Source: Marinobacter segnicrescens (GTDB lineage: Bacteria > Pseudomonadota > Gammaproteobacteria > Pseudomonadales > Oleiphilaceae). From it: a stretch of DNA of 64,000 bases. Positions 37,823-49,762 of this stretch are shown piece by piece. A program made the position numbers and the translations under genes. Where the stretch lies: contig NZ_FOHZ01000012.1 of assembly GCF_900111555.1 (NCBI RefSeq), positions 1-64,000 of the forward strand. The letters run 5' to 3'. The notes beneath the pieces were generated by a model, which was given only the letters and a program-made list of their open reading frames with translations, was not told where the DNA came from and did no database searches. Every line of letters starts with the position of its first letter. Position 1 is the stretch's first letter.

Positions 37823-38985
37823 TGGCCCCCTTCTCTGGCGACGCCGGGGCAATCGCTCCATGTCCACCCCTTGGGCTGTATATTCACGTGCCCTGGTGCG
37901 TTCGCAAGTGCCCCTACTGCGACTTCAATTCCCACGCATTCAGCGGCGAGTTGCCTGAGCAGGCCTACCTTGAGGCCATGCTGGAAGATCTCAAGCATGA
38001 TCTTGAGTTCGTGCGCGGGCGGCCAATCGAGACCGTCTTTATCGGTGGCGGCACCCCGTCGCTGATGTCGCCAGACTTCTACCAGACCCTGTTCCGCAAG
38101 CTCGCTGAGCAACTCACGTTCAGTCCGGATGCCGAAATCACCCTGGAGGCCAACCCTGGCACGGTCGAACAGAGCCGCTTCCTGGGCTTTCGCGACGCTG
38201 GCATTAACCGACTTTCCATCGGTATTCAGAGTTTCCAGCCGGAACACCTGAAAAGGCTTGGTCGCATCCATGACGACAACGAAGCGCACCACGCAATCGA
38301 GGCCGCCATGAACGCCGGCTTCAGCAACTTCAACCTGGACCTGATGCACGGCCTGCCAGGCCAGGGCCCGGAGCAGGCCCTGGCAGATCTGGACGCGGCC
38401 CTGGCGTGGCAACCACCTCACCTCTCCTGGTACCAGTTGACCCTGGAACCGAACACTGAGTTCTACAGCCGCCCCCCCGCACTGCCGGAGGATGACGAGC
38501 TCTGGGCCATATGGCAGGCCGGACGGGAAAGGCTTTTGTCCGCCGGCTTCCAGGACTACGAAGTCTCCGCCTGGGCCCGGCCCGGGATGGCCTCCCGGCA
38601 TAACCTGAACTACTGGACCTTCGGCGACTACCTTGCCATTGGCGCCGGCGCCCATGGCAAGGTTTCGCTGGAAAATGGCGACATTCGTCGCTACTGGAAG
38701 ACCCGGCAGCCCGACGCCTACCTGGCCCGGATTGGCAGCCGTACCGCCGGCACCCAGTCGGTGGACCGGGACGAGCGTCCGCTGGAGTTCATGATGAATG
38801 CACTGCGGTTGCAACAGGGCGTGGACGAGTCGCTGTTCACGGCCCGTACGGGTTTACCGCTGACGGTGATTGCTGCAATACTTGGAAACCTGAGGGATCA
38901 GGAACTGCTGGAGCCCGGCCGTCTGCAGGCGACAACAAAAGGACGGCAGTTCCTGAACAGTGTGCTGGAGCAATTTCTGTCATGA
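37822..38985 (+). CDS. hemW: Radical SAM heme chaperone HemW
   Basis: This 387-residue protein carries the iron-sulfur motif CVRKCPYC after YIHVPW, the FIGGGTPSLM block and GINRLSIGIQSF. The HemW type is favoured over HemN coproporphyrinogen dehydrogenase by length and the short N-terminus. The start ATG 37822 overlaps the rdgB stop (TGATG). Confidence 0.93.
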   Translation: MAPFSGDAGAIAPCPPLGLYIHVPWCVRKCPYCDFNSHAFSGELPEQAYLEAMLEDLKHDLEFVRGRPIETVFIGGGTPSLMSPDFYQTLFRKLAEQLTFSPDAEITLEANPGTVEQSRFLGFRDAGINRLSIGIQSFQPEHLKRLGRIHDDNEAHHAIEAAMNAGFSNFNLDLMHGLPGQGPEQALADLDAALAWQPPHLSWYQLTLEPNTEFYSRPPALPEDDELWAIWQAGRERLLSAGFQDYEVSAWARPGMASRHNLNYWTFGDYLAIGAGAHGKVSLENGDIRRYWKTRQPDAYLARIGSRTAGTQSVDRDERPLEFMMNALRLQQGVDESLFTARTGLPLTVIAAILGNLRDQELLEPGRLQATTKGRQFLNSVLEQFLS

Positions 38986-39527
38986 ACGACATCGCCAGGA
39001 AACCCATTCCCACCGGCATCCGATGGGTTGGTGGCTTCACTGCCGCCGTTCTGGTTGCCCAACTGGGGCTCAACCAGCCCCTGCAGACCAGCGCGGCACC
39101 CCAGGGCATGCTGAGTTTCCAGCTGGCCACCACGGGCGAAGGGGCTGCAGCCATCGTGGAAAGCTGGGGCACCTCTTTCTGGGCTGAGACCTCCCTGTGG
39201 AGCGGCTTCCTGTTTGCCGCACTTTATACCACCCTGCTTATCCTGCTGACCAACCACTTGCTGGTGGATCGCCCGGGCGTGCGCGAACGCAAGACCGGTC
39301 AATGGGTGCGGGGACTGTTTGTGGTGGCCGGCCTGGCCCATGTGACGGAGTATTCGGTGTTGCTGGCCAACCTGGATGCGCCAAGCGACCGTCTCAGCCT
39401 GGCTGCCACCTTACTGGCTTTGACAAACTACACGGCATTGCTAGTGGGAATTGCCGGGCTGGTGGTTATCCGCGCCGCCCGGCGCCACCCGTTGCATCCA
39501 CCGGGCGCCCGGGAGTCTGCGCGATAG
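38982..39527 (+). CDS. Uncharacterised inner-membrane protein
   Basis: I do not recognise this 181-residue protein. It has four hydrophobic segments, at about 14-32, 72-92, 109-130 and 139-164, and short polar loops. Its ATG overlaps the hemW stop by four bases, so it closes the met-rdgB-hemW operon. No motif suggests a reaction. Confidence 0.7.
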   Translation: MNDIARKPIPTGIRWVGGFTAAVLVAQLGLNQPLQTSAAPQGMLSFQLATTGEGAAAIVESWGTSFWAETSLWSGFLFAALYTTLLILLTNHLLVDRPGVRERKTGQWVRGLFVVAGLAHVTEYSVLLANLDAPSDRLSLAATLLALTNYTALLVGIAGLVVIRAARRHPLHPPGARESAR

Positions 39528-39556
39528 AAGGCGCCTGACGCCTGAACGCCCTGCTG

Positions 39557-40276
39557 TCAGTTGGTGCGGCGATACACCAGGTCCCAGACCCCGTGACCAA
39601 GGTTTTCGCCACGCTTCTCGAACTTGGTAATCGGGCGATCCTCAGGGCGAGGCGAGAAACCACCTTCGTCCCTGGCATTGACGAAGCCTTCGGATTCGTC
39701 CATCACTTCCAGCATATGCTCGGCGTAGTTTTCCCAGTCCGTCGCCAGGTGCAGGATACCTCCCACCCGGAGCTTGTGGCGCAGGCGCTGGACAAACTCG
39801 TGCTGGATCAGTCGACGCTTGTGGTGTTTCTTTTTTGGCCAGGGATCCGGGAAAAAGACCATCACCCGGTCAATGGAGGCGTCCGGCAGGCACAGGTCGA
39901 TCACATCGTTGGCGTCGATGGCATAGATCCGGACATTCTCCAGTTCACGCTCCTCGATTTCCTTGAGCAAGGCACCCACTCCGGGGGAGTGAACTTCTAC
40001 CCCGATAAAGTCCTGCTCAGGCGCGGCGGCGGCCATCTCTGCAAGGGAGTGCCCCATACCGAAGCCGATCTCCAGGTTCAGCCAGGCTTCGCGGCCGAAC
40101 ACTTCCCGGGGGTCGATCACCCCTTGCTCGCGGGTCAAACCATAGACGGGCCAGAGCCGGTCATACGCCTTTTTCTGGCCTTCTGTCATCCGCCCCTGGC
40201 GAATAACGAAACTACGCACGCCACGGCGGGTGGTAACGCTTTCACCATTATTCGGTGCCTTGTCTGAGTCAGTCAT
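39557..40276 (-). CDS. trmB: tRNA (guanine-N7-)-methyltransferase TrmB
   Basis: This 239-residue enzyme methylates G46 in tRNA. The SAM-binding [11 protein letters not shown] and catalytic [16 protein letters not shown] blocks are diagnostic. ATG 40276 has GGGGA upstream. It converges on the membrane-protein gene with 29 bases between. Confidence 0.96.
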   Translation of the reverse strand: MTDSDKAPNNGESVTTRRGVRSFVIRQGRMTEGQKKAYDRLWPVYGLTREQGVIDPREVFGREAWLNLEIGFGMGHSLAEMAAAAPEQDFIGVEVHSPGVGALLKEIEERELENVRIYAIDANDVIDLCLPDASIDRVMVFFPDPWPKKKHHKRRLIQHEFVQRLRHKLRVGGILHLATDWENYAEHMLEVMDESEGFVNARDEGGFSPRPEDRPITKFEKRGENLGHGVWDLVYRRTN

Positions 40277-40380
40277 GATTTCCCCGGTCTGATCAATGCT
40301 CAAAATGACTAAGGACTACAGTCTAACAGAGGCAGAGCTATTCGTGACCTGACAAAGCCGCGCCCGGTTTGTTCGCTGAC

Positions 40381-41904
40381 CTACGGTGAAAAGCCGGGAA
40401 CCCTGGCCGGTTTCCGGTCCAGCTTGCGGTAGCCCAGCGCCTCCACCAGGTGCTCGCAGCGGATATCCTCGGCACCTGCCAGATCCGCGATCGTGCGGGC
40501 TACCCGAAGAATGCGATGCAATGCCCTCGCCGACAAGCCCAGCTTTTCCATGGCACCGACGAGCATCCCCTTACTGTCGTCGTCCACGACGCAGTGCTGC
40601 TCCAGGGCACGGCCGGACAAAGACGCATTGGCACCGCCCCGTCTACGGGCACCCTCCCGCACCTTCACGACCCGTTGCCGCACCTGTGCACTGGTTTCGC
40701 CCGCAGAGGAACTTTGCATGAGCACTTCGCCACCCTGCACCGGGACTTCCACGTGCAGGTCGAACCGGTCCAGCAACGGGCCGGATAACCGGGCCTGATA
40801 CCTTGCCACCTGCATGGGGGAGCACTGGCAGTCGATGGTGGGATGGCCCTGGTAGCCGCAGGGGCAAGGATTCATGGCGGCAATCACCTGGAACCGGGCA
40901 GGATAGGTGACCTGGCTGGCAGCCCGGGAGATAACGATCTCCCCCGACTCCATGGGTTCCCGCAATACCTCCAGCACCTTGCGGTCAAACTCCGGTAGTT
41001 CATCCAGGAACAATACGCCATTGTGGGCCAGTGAAATCTCACCGGGGCGGGGGCTGCTACCGCCACCCACCAGCGCAATCGCCGAGGCAGTATGATGGGG
41101 CGCACGATAAGGTGGCTGGCGCCAGCCATCGGTGCGGATCGGCAGTCCGGCTACTGAATGCACACTGGCCACTTCCAGCGCCTGGCGATCATCCAGTGCC
41201 GGCAAAAGCCCCGGAATGCGGCTTGCCAGCATACTCTTGCCAGTGCCCGGAGGGCCAAATAACAGCAGATTGTGACCGCCGGCTGCAGCGATTTCCAGGG
41301 CCCGCTTGGGTACGTGTTGCCCGCGCACATCTGCCAGGTCAGGAGCTTCGGCCGGGAGGCTGCTCAGCGCCATGGGCGTTACCGGACTCAGTGTGGTGGT
41401 GCCGGCAAGGTGTTCGCAGACCGCCAGCAGGTGGCCCGCCGCCAGTACATCGTCGCCACCCGCCAGCGACGCCTCATCGGCATTGTCCCGGGGCACCAGG
41501 ATACGTCGACCAGCCTCCCGGGCAGCCATGACCGCCGGCAACACGCCGCGCACTGGCCGGAGACTGCCATCCAGGGCCAACTCCCCCATGCACTCCAGCT
41601 CTCCAAGGGCCTCTGGTGGCAACTGCCCTGACGCCACCAGGATGCCCAGGGCGATGGCCAGGTCAAAGCGGCCGCCCTCCTTGGGGAGATCGGCTGGAGC
41701 AAGGTTAATGGTGATGCGACGGGCAGGGAATTCGAAGCCGGCATTCATGAGGGCGCTACGTACCCGGTCCTTGCTTTCCCGGACGGCGGTTTCAGCCAGC
41801 CCGACGATGGAAAGCGAAGGCAATCCGCTGGAGAGATGAACTTCTACTGTAACAGCTGGCGCGCTGACGCCCAGCCGCGCGCGGGTATGAATGGTTGCGA
41901 GCAT
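40381..41904 (-). CDS. comM: YifB/ComM family AAA+ helicase
   Basis: This 507-residue protein has an N-terminal Lon-protease-like fold (LPSLSIVGLAETAVRESKDRV), an AAA+ Mg-chelatase-type core with Walker A GPPGTGKSM, Walker B LFLDELPEF and a C-terminal helical domain. ComM drives branch migration during natural transformation in Vibrio; the protein is also common in bacteria not known to be competent. AGGGAAGA precedes ATG 41904. Confidence 0.94.
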   Translation of the reverse strand: MLATIHTRARLGVSAPAVTVEVHLSSGLPSLSIVGLAETAVRESKDRVRSALMNAGFEFPARRITINLAPADLPKEGGRFDLAIALGILVASGQLPPEALGELECMGELALDGSLRPVRGVLPAVMAAREAGRRILVPRDNADEASLAGGDDVLAAGHLLAVCEHLAGTTTLSPVTPMALSSLPAEAPDLADVRGQHVPKRALEIAAAGGHNLLLFGPPGTGKSMLASRIPGLLPALDDRQALEVASVHSVAGLPIRTDGWRQPPYRAPHHTASAIALVGGGSSPRPGEISLAHNGVLFLDELPEFDRKVLEVLREPMESGEIVISRAASQVTYPARFQVIAAMNPCPCGYQGHPTIDCQCSPMQVARYQARLSGPLLDRFDLHVEVPVQGGEVLMQSSSAGETSAQVRQRVVKVREGARRRGGANASLSGRALEQHCVVDDDSKGMLVGAMEKLGLSARALHRILRVARTIADLAGAEDIRCEHLVEALGYRKLDRKPARVPGFSP

Positions 41905-42009
41905 AGGGTCTTCCCTGACATTCAGTGATTTCCGGAGGGTGGTACTACCTGTGCCACCCAGGAGTCTGTGCGGTAAAAACCGCGCAGACCCGGCCATTCC
42001 GGATCAGCT

Positions 42010-42273
42010 TCAGTTATCGGACTGGCTGGCCTGTGCCTCCAGTTCGGCAACCCGCTTCTCAAGCCGTTCCAGCTTCTCACGGGTGCGCAGCAGAACGGCC
42101 TGCTGGGCATCGAACTCCTCGCGGGTGACCAGTTCCAGCCTTGAAATGACCGACATGACGGCAGCCTTTGCGTGATTTTCCACATCGTCACGGGCTGCAC
42201 GGGCCATATCAGGAACGAACTGGCCAAACTGCTGTTGAACCTGGCCAAGCAGGTCATTAGGAATCTTCACCAC
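42010..42273 (-). CDS. ubiK: Ubiquinone biosynthesis accessory factor UbiK
   Basis: This 87-residue protein ends in a coiled coil (REEFDAQQAVLLRTREKLERLEKRVAELE) that marks the UbiK/YqiC (BMFP) family, which helps assemble the Ubi complex on lipids. The start is taken as GTG 42273 with GGAG 6 bases upstream; a second GTG follows directly. It lies just upstream of comM on the same strand. Confidence 0.88.
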   Translation of the reverse strand: MVKIPNDLLGQVQQQFGQFVPDMARAARDDVENHAKAAVMSVISRLELVTREEFDAQQAVLLRTREKLERLEKRVAELEAQASQSDN

Positions 42274-42312
42274 GTCAGTCTCCACGGTTCCGAAAGCTTG
42301 CGCCTGCCCTGA

Positions 42313-43005
<693 letters not shown>

Positions 43006-43078
43006 TCCCGGGCGCTTAAGCAGTCAGGCCAACGCAAAAATTTCAATCTCCTGTTAAGCCTCGTGCGGAGGGCTTCTT

Positions 43079-44344
<1,266 letters not shown>

Positions 44345-44360
44345 CCAGGTCACTGGTAAA

Positions 44361-44423
44361 GTTCCCCGGTTTGCCGGGGAACAAAAGCAAAGAGGGCAGC
44401 CCGCGGGCTGCCCTCTTTTTTTT
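44361..44423. terminator. Tandem hairpins after amtB
   Basis: The first hairpin is a 9-bp perfect stem (GTTCCCCGG, loop TTTG, 44361-44382). The second has 14-bp arms (AAAGAGGGCAGCCC, 44389-44402 and 44405-44418) and is followed by eight T in all. The second is a strong terminator for amtB and can also serve speE, which converges. Confidence 0.9.
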
Positions 44424-44444
44424 GCGAGGCCGGAACGAGCTGTG

Positions 44445-45326
44445 TCAGCCTTCGGCCGGCCGCACCGGATCATCCAGAGTTTCCAGCATGAACTGGGGCA
44501 TGGCCAGGGCGCCCCGATGAACACCTTCATTGTAGTAGCGGGTGACAAACGGCCGGTCCGCTGCGTCCTCCTCCCGGAAATAGCTGGTGTGTACGTCCTT
44601 GCCACCCATGGTGCAGCTCCACCAGCCGGTGGGATAGACGGGTTGCGGAAATGGCAGGGTCTGGACGTGGTCGAAACCGGCCTTTTTCATGTCGTCATGA
44701 ATACCGCGAATAATGCTGTCAGTGTGCAGCAGCGGGGATTCGCTCTGCTGCACCACGATGCCGCCCTCCCGCAGGGCAATCATGCAGTCCCGGTAAAAGT
44801 CCAGCGCAAACAGGCCTTCCGCCGGCCCCACCGGATCGGTGCTGTCGACGATGATGACATCCACCGTGCCCGGGGGCTGGTCCCGCATCCACTGGATGCC
44901 ATCACCAAAGAAGAAGTTGGCCCTGGGGTCCTGGTTGGACTCACAGAGTTCCGGGAAATACTTCTCCGATACCCGGGTCACCCGTTCATCGATTTCCACC
45001 TGCCAGGCTTCCTCCACCCCGGGGTGCTTCAATACCTCCTTGAGGGTGCCGCAATCACCACCGCCGATGATCACCACCTTTTTCGGATCGCGATGGGTGA
45101 ACAGTGCCGGGTGCGTCATCATCTCGTGGTAGAGGAAATTGTCCCGGCTGGTGAGCATGACACAGCCGTCCAGTACCATCAGGTTGCCAAATGTCTCTGT
45201 CTCCCAGACTTCCAGCTTCTGGTACTGCGTCTGTTCCTCGTGCAGCTTGCGCTTCACCTGCAGGGAAAAGGCCGTACCCTGGTCCTGGAAGACTTCGGTA
45301 AACCAGTTGTTGTCCAGTGAACTCAT
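44445..45326 (-). CDS. speE: Spermidine synthase
   Basis: This 293-residue enzyme moves an aminopropyl group from decarboxylated SAM to putrescine. VVIIGGGDCGTLKEVLKH, the DVIIVDSTDPVGPAEGLF block and YPTGWWSCTMG are diagnostic. GGGAGG lies 9 bases before ATG 45326. It is divergent from speA, which makes the agmatine used to form putrescine. Confidence 0.95.
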   Translation of the reverse strand: MSSLDNNWFTEVFQDQGTAFSLQVKRKLHEEQTQYQKLEVWETETFGNLMVLDGCVMLTSRDNFLYHEMMTHPALFTHRDPKKVVIIGGGDCGTLKEVLKHPGVEEAWQVEIDERVTRVSEKYFPELCESNQDPRANFFFGDGIQWMRDQPPGTVDVIIVDSTDPVGPAEGLFALDFYRDCMIALREGGIVVQQSESPLLHTDSIIRGIHDDMKKAGFDHVQTLPFPQPVYPTGWWSCTMGGKDVHTSYFREEDAADRPFVTRYYNEGVHRGALAMPQFMLETLDDPVRPAEG

Positions 45327-45528
45327 TGTCAAAAACCTCCCGTAATCGTTGGCGCCATTGTAGGCCGAGGTGGCGGCTCGTGTCCCGTCAGCGAATTCAC
45401 CTGACGGGATACTAACCAAAGGATTTGTTGTCCGGGCAGGGGCGCTTTGCGGTTTCCATGGGTTGCCCAGGCAGCCTACAATGGGCGCGCCCGGCAAGAT
45501 TGCCCCGTCTGCGATTCAGGATACCAGT

Positions 45529-47433
45529 ATGACCACCAGAACCACTGCCAGCCAGATCTACAACATCGCCCACTGGAGTGATGGCTATATCGATGTGAAC
45601 ACCGGCGGTGATGTGCTGATCCGGCCGCACCGGGCTCATAACGACCACAGCATCAACCTGCCTGAGCTGATTGGCCAACTCAGTACCAGGGGTGTTGCCC
45701 TGCCGGTGCTGATCCGCTTTACCGACATTCTCCATGACCGGGTCAATACCCTGTGCCTGGCCTTCAACGATGTCGCCAGCGAACACGGCTACCAGGGGCG
45801 CTATACCGCCGTTTACCCGATCAAGGTAAACCAGCAGCGGGGCGTGGTAGAAGAATTGTTGCGAGCCCAGCCGGCGGCCGCTAACAGCCAGATCGGCCTG
45901 GAAGCGGGCAGCAAGCCCGAGTTGATGGCTGTACTGGCCCTGTCGTCAGCGCGGGGCTCGGTGATCGTCTGCAATGGCTACAAGGACCGGGAATACATCC
46001 GCACCGCACTGATTGGTCAGAAGCTGGGCTTCCGGGTATTTATCGTGGTGGAGAAACCGTCCGAGCTGAAGCTGATACTGAACGAGGCAAAGCGGCTGGA
46101 TGTGCGCCCACTTATCGGCGTACGGGCCCGGCTGGCGACCATCGGCAAGGGCAACTGGCAGAACACCGGCGGTGAGAAATCCAAGTTCGGCCTTTCAGCG
46201 GGACAGGTACTGGACGTCGTTGAGCGCCTGCGGGCGGCCGATGCCCTGGATTCCCTGCAACTGCTGCACTTTCACCTGGGTTCCCAGATCGCCAATATCC
46301 GGGATATTCAGACAGGGCTGCGGGAGTGCGCCCGTTTCTACAGCGAACTGCGCCAGCTGGGCGCGCCGGTGGACACAGTGGATATCGGCGGTGGCCTCGG
46401 CGTGGACTATGAGGGCACCCGCTCCCGCAGCAGCTGTTCGATGAACTACAGCATGCGGGAATACGCCTGGAACGTGGTGCACACCCTGCAGACAGAATGC
46501 GACCGGGCCGGCGTTCCCCACCCGGATCTGATCAGCGAGTCGGGGCGCGCCCTGACCGCCCACCACGCGGTGCTGGTCACCAATGTCATCGACCGGGAGC
46601 AGCCGGAAGCCCGCATACCCACAGCGCCCGCAGCCAGCGCCCCCGGGCCCCTCCATGACCTGTGGCGAGACTATTGCCACGTGACGGACGATGTCAGTCC
46701 CCGGTCCCGTATCGAGATTTACCACGACCTGCTCCATGCCATGGGCGACGTGCATGCCCAGTTTGCCCACGGCGTGCTGACCCTGGGCCAGCGTGCCGAT
46801 GCCGAACGCATCTACACCGCCAGCTGCCGCCAGTTACAGCAGCAGCTCAATGGTGCCAACCGGGCCCACCGGGAAATCCTCGATGAACTGAACGAAAAAC
46901 TGGCAGAAAAGCTGTTTGTGAATTTTTCCCTGTTCCAGTCACTGCCGGATATCTGGGGCATTGACCAGATTTTCCCGGTATTGCCCATCCAGGGCCTGGA
47001 CCGCGCCATCACCCGCCGTGCCGTGATCCAGGACATCACCTGCGACTCGGATGGGCGCATCGACCGCTACGTGGACGGTCAGGGCATCGAAACCACCCTG
47101 CCCCTGCCCGACCATGACGACAGCCAGCCGCTACTCATCGGTTTCTTCATGACCGGTGCCTACCAGGAGATCCTGGGGGACATGCACAATCTGTTCGGCG
47201 ACACCCACTCCGTGGACGTGCAACTGGACAGCAACGGCCAGTACCGGGTCAGCGAGCCCACGGAAGGCGACACCGTGGCAGATATCCTGCGTTACGTGAA
47301 CTTTGATCCCCAGGACCTGATCAAAGCCTACCGGGCCCGGTTCGCCAGCAGTGACATGCCGGCCGATGAACAACATCAGCTGTTGCAGGAACTCGAGGCC
47401 GGCCTGGAGGGCTATACCTACCTCGAGGAATAA
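45529..47433 (+). CDS. speA: Biosynthetic arginine decarboxylase
   Basis: This 634-residue PLP enzyme turns arginine into agmatine. The PLP lysine lies in AVYPIKVNQQ, and HFHLGSQIANI, DIGGGLGVDYEGT and ISESGRALTAHHA mark the fold-III barrel and family. AGGA lies 7 bases before ATG 45529; the longer open frame upstream is not conserved. The C-terminal helical region is full length. Confidence 0.96.
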   Translation: MTTRTTASQIYNIAHWSDGYIDVNTGGDVLIRPHRAHNDHSINLPELIGQLSTRGVALPVLIRFTDILHDRVNTLCLAFNDVASEHGYQGRYTAVYPIKVNQQRGVVEELLRAQPAAANSQIGLEAGSKPELMAVLALSSARGSVIVCNGYKDREYIRTALIGQKLGFRVFIVVEKPSELKLILNEAKRLDVRPLIGVRARLATIGKGNWQNTGGEKSKFGLSAGQVLDVVERLRAADALDSLQLLHFHLGSQIANIRDIQTGLRECARFYSELRQLGAPVDTVDIGGGLGVDYEGTRSRSSCSMNYSMREYAWNVVHTLQTECDRAGVPHPDLISESGRALTAHHAVLVTNVIDREQPEARIPTAPAASAPGPLHDLWRDYCHVTDDVSPRSRIEIYHDLLHAMGDVHAQFAHGVLTLGQRADAERIYTASCRQLQQQLNGANRAHREILDELNEKLAEKLFVNFSLFQSLPDIWGIDQIFPVLPIQGLDRAITRRAVIQDITCDSDGRIDRYVDGQGIETTLPLPDHDDSQPLLIGFFMTGAYQEILGDMHNLFGDTHSVDVQLDSNGQYRVSEPTEGDTVADILRYVNFDPQDLIKAYRARFASSDMPADEQHQLLQELEAGLEGYTYLEE

Positions 47434-47604
47434 CCTGAAAGCATAAGCAGGCCGCAATCGCACTGAAATTGATCTGAACCGATCCCATCAACACAGATCT
47501 GTTCGAACCGCCGTAGCGTAAATCTCGTGACTGACAATCGCAGGACGAGTGCTACAATCATGACGAACAACATCTCAGCCCATGCCGCTGTCAAGGAGCG
47601 CCCG

Positions 47605-48204
47605 GTGACCACACTGGACCAGAAGCCCTCGCGGGCCGAAGGGCGAAAAGATCCCTGGAGCCAGCTGCTCGAAAAGGTCGGCAAGAACCAGGACCGCCAG
47701 GCGTATCACGCGCTGTTCGAGCACTTCGCTCCCCAGATCAAGTACTACGCCATGGCCAATGGCATGTCGAGCCACGCCGAGGAACTGGTACAGGAGGTGT
47801 TCGTCTCCATCTGGCGTCGCTCCTGCCTGTACGACTGGCGCAAGGCAGCCGCCTCCACCTGGATTTTCACCATCGCCCGTAACCAGCGCATCGATATGCT
47901 GCGCAAGATGCAGCGCACCAGCGCAGAGATGCAGGTGGAAACCGAGGATTTGTGGCAGATTCCCGGCGAAAATGAAGATGAACCGGTAACCTCACTGCAC
48001 CGGCTGATGTCCGAGCGCCGGGTGCGGGAATCCCTCCGGCACCTGCCGGAAGAACAGATCACTGTGATTGCCAAGGTCTACATGGAGCACAAGTCCCACC
48101 AGATGGTGGCTGATGAGCTGGAGATCCCGCTTGGCACGGTCAAGAGCCGGGTTCGTCTGGCACTAAACAAGCTCAAGGTAATTTTGCAGGACCAGAACGT
48201 ATGA
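47605..48204 (+). CDS. ECF sigma factor, ChrR-controlled (ECF11/RpoE type)
   Basis: This 199-residue protein has sigma region 2 (EELVQEVFVSIWRR, then TWIFTIARNQRIDMLRK) and region 4 (LRHLPEEQITVIAKVYMEHKSHQMVADELEIPLGTVKSRVRLAL). GTG 47605 was chosen over 47527 and 47560 because AAGGAG lies exactly 6 bases upstream. Its stop overlaps the anti-sigma start. In Rhodobacter the matching pair responds to singlet oxygen; the same signal here is inferred. Confidence 0.9.
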   Translation: MTTLDQKPSRAEGRKDPWSQLLEKVGKNQDRQAYHALFEHFAPQIKYYAMANGMSSHAEELVQEVFVSIWRRSCLYDWRKAAASTWIFTIARNQRIDMLRKMQRTSAEMQVETEDLWQIPGENEDEPVTSLHRLMSERRVRESLRHLPEEQITVIAKVYMEHKSHQMVADELEIPLGTVKSRVRLALNKLKVILQDQNV

Positions 48205-48836
48205 CCCGTCACCACCCCGACAGCCTGATGTTGATGGAATACAGCGCAGGCAACCTGAGTGAGCCCCATGCCCTGTGCATCCGGCTTCACCTGGACAAAT
48301 GCGCGCACTGCCGCAGCCGGGTGGATGCCCTGGACAGCCTGGGCGCCGTGATGATGGAGCAGCAGTCGCAGGTGACCGTCGAAGCCTCCACCTTCGACAG
48401 CATCCTGGCGCGCATCGACAGCGAACCGGCACCCGAGACGGTAACGCCCAGGGTTCACCGCAGCCCGCTGAGCAAACTGCTGGGTGACGACCTGGACGGT
48501 TTACCGTGGAAACGGCAACTGAAGGACGTCAGCGTGCTGGATATCAGTGACCGCTTTCCGGGACAGCAGGACCGGGTGGTTCTGCAGAAGCTGTGTGCCG
48601 GTGGCAAGGCTCCTGCCCATACCCACCGTGGCGAGGAAACCACTATCGTGCTGCAGGGTGCCTTTGCCGATAACAAGGGCGTATTCAACCAGTGGGACTT
48701 CGTTGTGCTGGGGCAGGAAGACGAACACAAGCCCGTGGCCCTGGAAGGGGACGACTGCATTACCCTGTCCGTGCTGAGCGCCCCCCTGAAGCTCACGGGC
48801 ACCTTCGGTCGCCTGCTGAATCCGTTTATCCGCTGA
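48201..48836 (+). CDS. chrR: ChrR-type zinc anti-sigma factor
   Basis: This 211-residue protein has an N-terminal zinc anti-sigma domain with His30, Cys34 and Cys37 (RLHLDKCAHCR) plus His5, and a C-terminal cupin domain (about 110-195) with metal ligands in HTHRGEETTIVLQG. It should hold the preceding sigma factor inactive until an oxidative signal acts on the cupin. ATGA overlap with the sigma gene gives matched synthesis. Confidence 0.9.
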   Translation: MTRHHPDSLMLMEYSAGNLSEPHALCIRLHLDKCAHCRSRVDALDSLGAVMMEQQSQVTVEASTFDSILARIDSEPAPETVTPRVHRSPLSKLLGDDLDGLPWKRQLKDVSVLDISDRFPGQQDRVVLQKLCAGGKAPAHTHRGEETTIVLQGAFADNKGVFNQWDFVVLGQEDEHKPVALEGDDCITLSVLSAPLKLTGTFGRLLNPFIR

Positions 48837-48955
48837 CAGCTCGCATGCCCGGTCGGACATCTGTTCCGACCGGGTCCGTGCAACCCCGGCCTCCCCTCCT
48901 GCGCACCTTGCTGTAGAATGACTGGCTTTACCATTCCTAAAGATGTGGCAGTTCC

Positions 48956-49762
48956 ATGAGCAGTGATGACTACGCTTTCCGCTTCGGCGGCATCGAGCGG
49001 CTCTACGGCCGCCGCGCCAGCCTGGCCTTCCGCCAGTCCCATATTGCCGTCGCGGGCCTTGGTGGCGTGGGCTCCTGGGCCGCGGAGGCGCTTGCCCGCA
49101 GTGGTATAGGCACCATAACCCTGATCGATATGGACGACGTTTGTGTGTCCAACACCAACCGTCAGCTCCATGCGCTGGAAGGACATTATGGCCGCACCAA
49201 GACCGACGTGATGGCAGAACGCCTGCGGGCCATTAACCCCCAGGCGGACATCCGGGTTCATTTCGGTTTTGTGACCACGAAGAATGTCGCAGAGTTGATC
49301 ACGGAAGACATGGACGGCGTGGTGGACGCCATCGACAGCGTCAAATCCAAGGCAGCCCTGATTGCCCACTGCCAGCGCAGGAAGATCCCCCTGGTGGTAG
49401 CCGGCGGGGCAGGCGGCCAGGTTGACCCCACAAAAATCGAAGTGGCGGACCTGAGCCGGACTACCCAGGACCCATTGCTGGCCAAGATCCGTAACCTGTT
49501 ACGCAGGGAGTACGGTTTCTCACGCAATCCGAAACGCCGGTTTGGTATCGAGGCGGTGTACTCCACGGAACAGCTGATCTACCCGGCAGCCGACGGTGAG
49601 GTCTGCCATCAGAAACCGGACACCGCAGGCCCGGTACGGCTGGACTGCGCCACCGGGTTCGGTGCTGCTTCACCGGTCACCGCCAGCTTCGGGTTTATTG
49701 CCGCCTCCCGACTGGTCAACAGGATCGCCCGCAAAGCGGCAAAGGGCTCTCAGCCCTCCTGA
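48956..49762 (+). CDS. tcdA: tRNA threonylcarbamoyladenosine dehydratase TcdA
   Basis: This 268-residue E1-like enzyme cyclises t6A to ct6A in tRNA using ATP. The nucleotide loop GLGGVGSWAAEAL, the DMDDVCVSNTNRQ block and the DPLLAKIRNLLRREYGF region are conserved. The last 13 bases overlap the 3' end of the oxidoreductase gene on the other strand. Confidence 0.95.
   Translation: MSSDDYAFRFGGIERLYGRRASLAFRQSHIAVAGLGGVGSWAAEALARSGIGTITLIDMDDVCVSNTNRQLHALEGHYGRTKTDVMAERLRAINPQADIRVHFGFVTTKNVAELITEDMDGVVDAIDSVKSKAALIAHCQRRKIPLVVAGGAGGQVDPTKIEVADLSRTTQDPLLAKIRNLLRREYGFSRNPKRRFGIEAVYSTEQLIYPAADGEVCHQKPDTAGPVRLDCATGFGAASPVTASFGFIAASRLVNRIARKAAKGSQPS

Noticed and set aside
37822..38985. Oxygen-independent coproporphyrinogen dehydrogenase HemN
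   Set aside because: Length of 387 residues, short N-terminus and place after rdgB fit HemW; HemN is about 70 residues longer.
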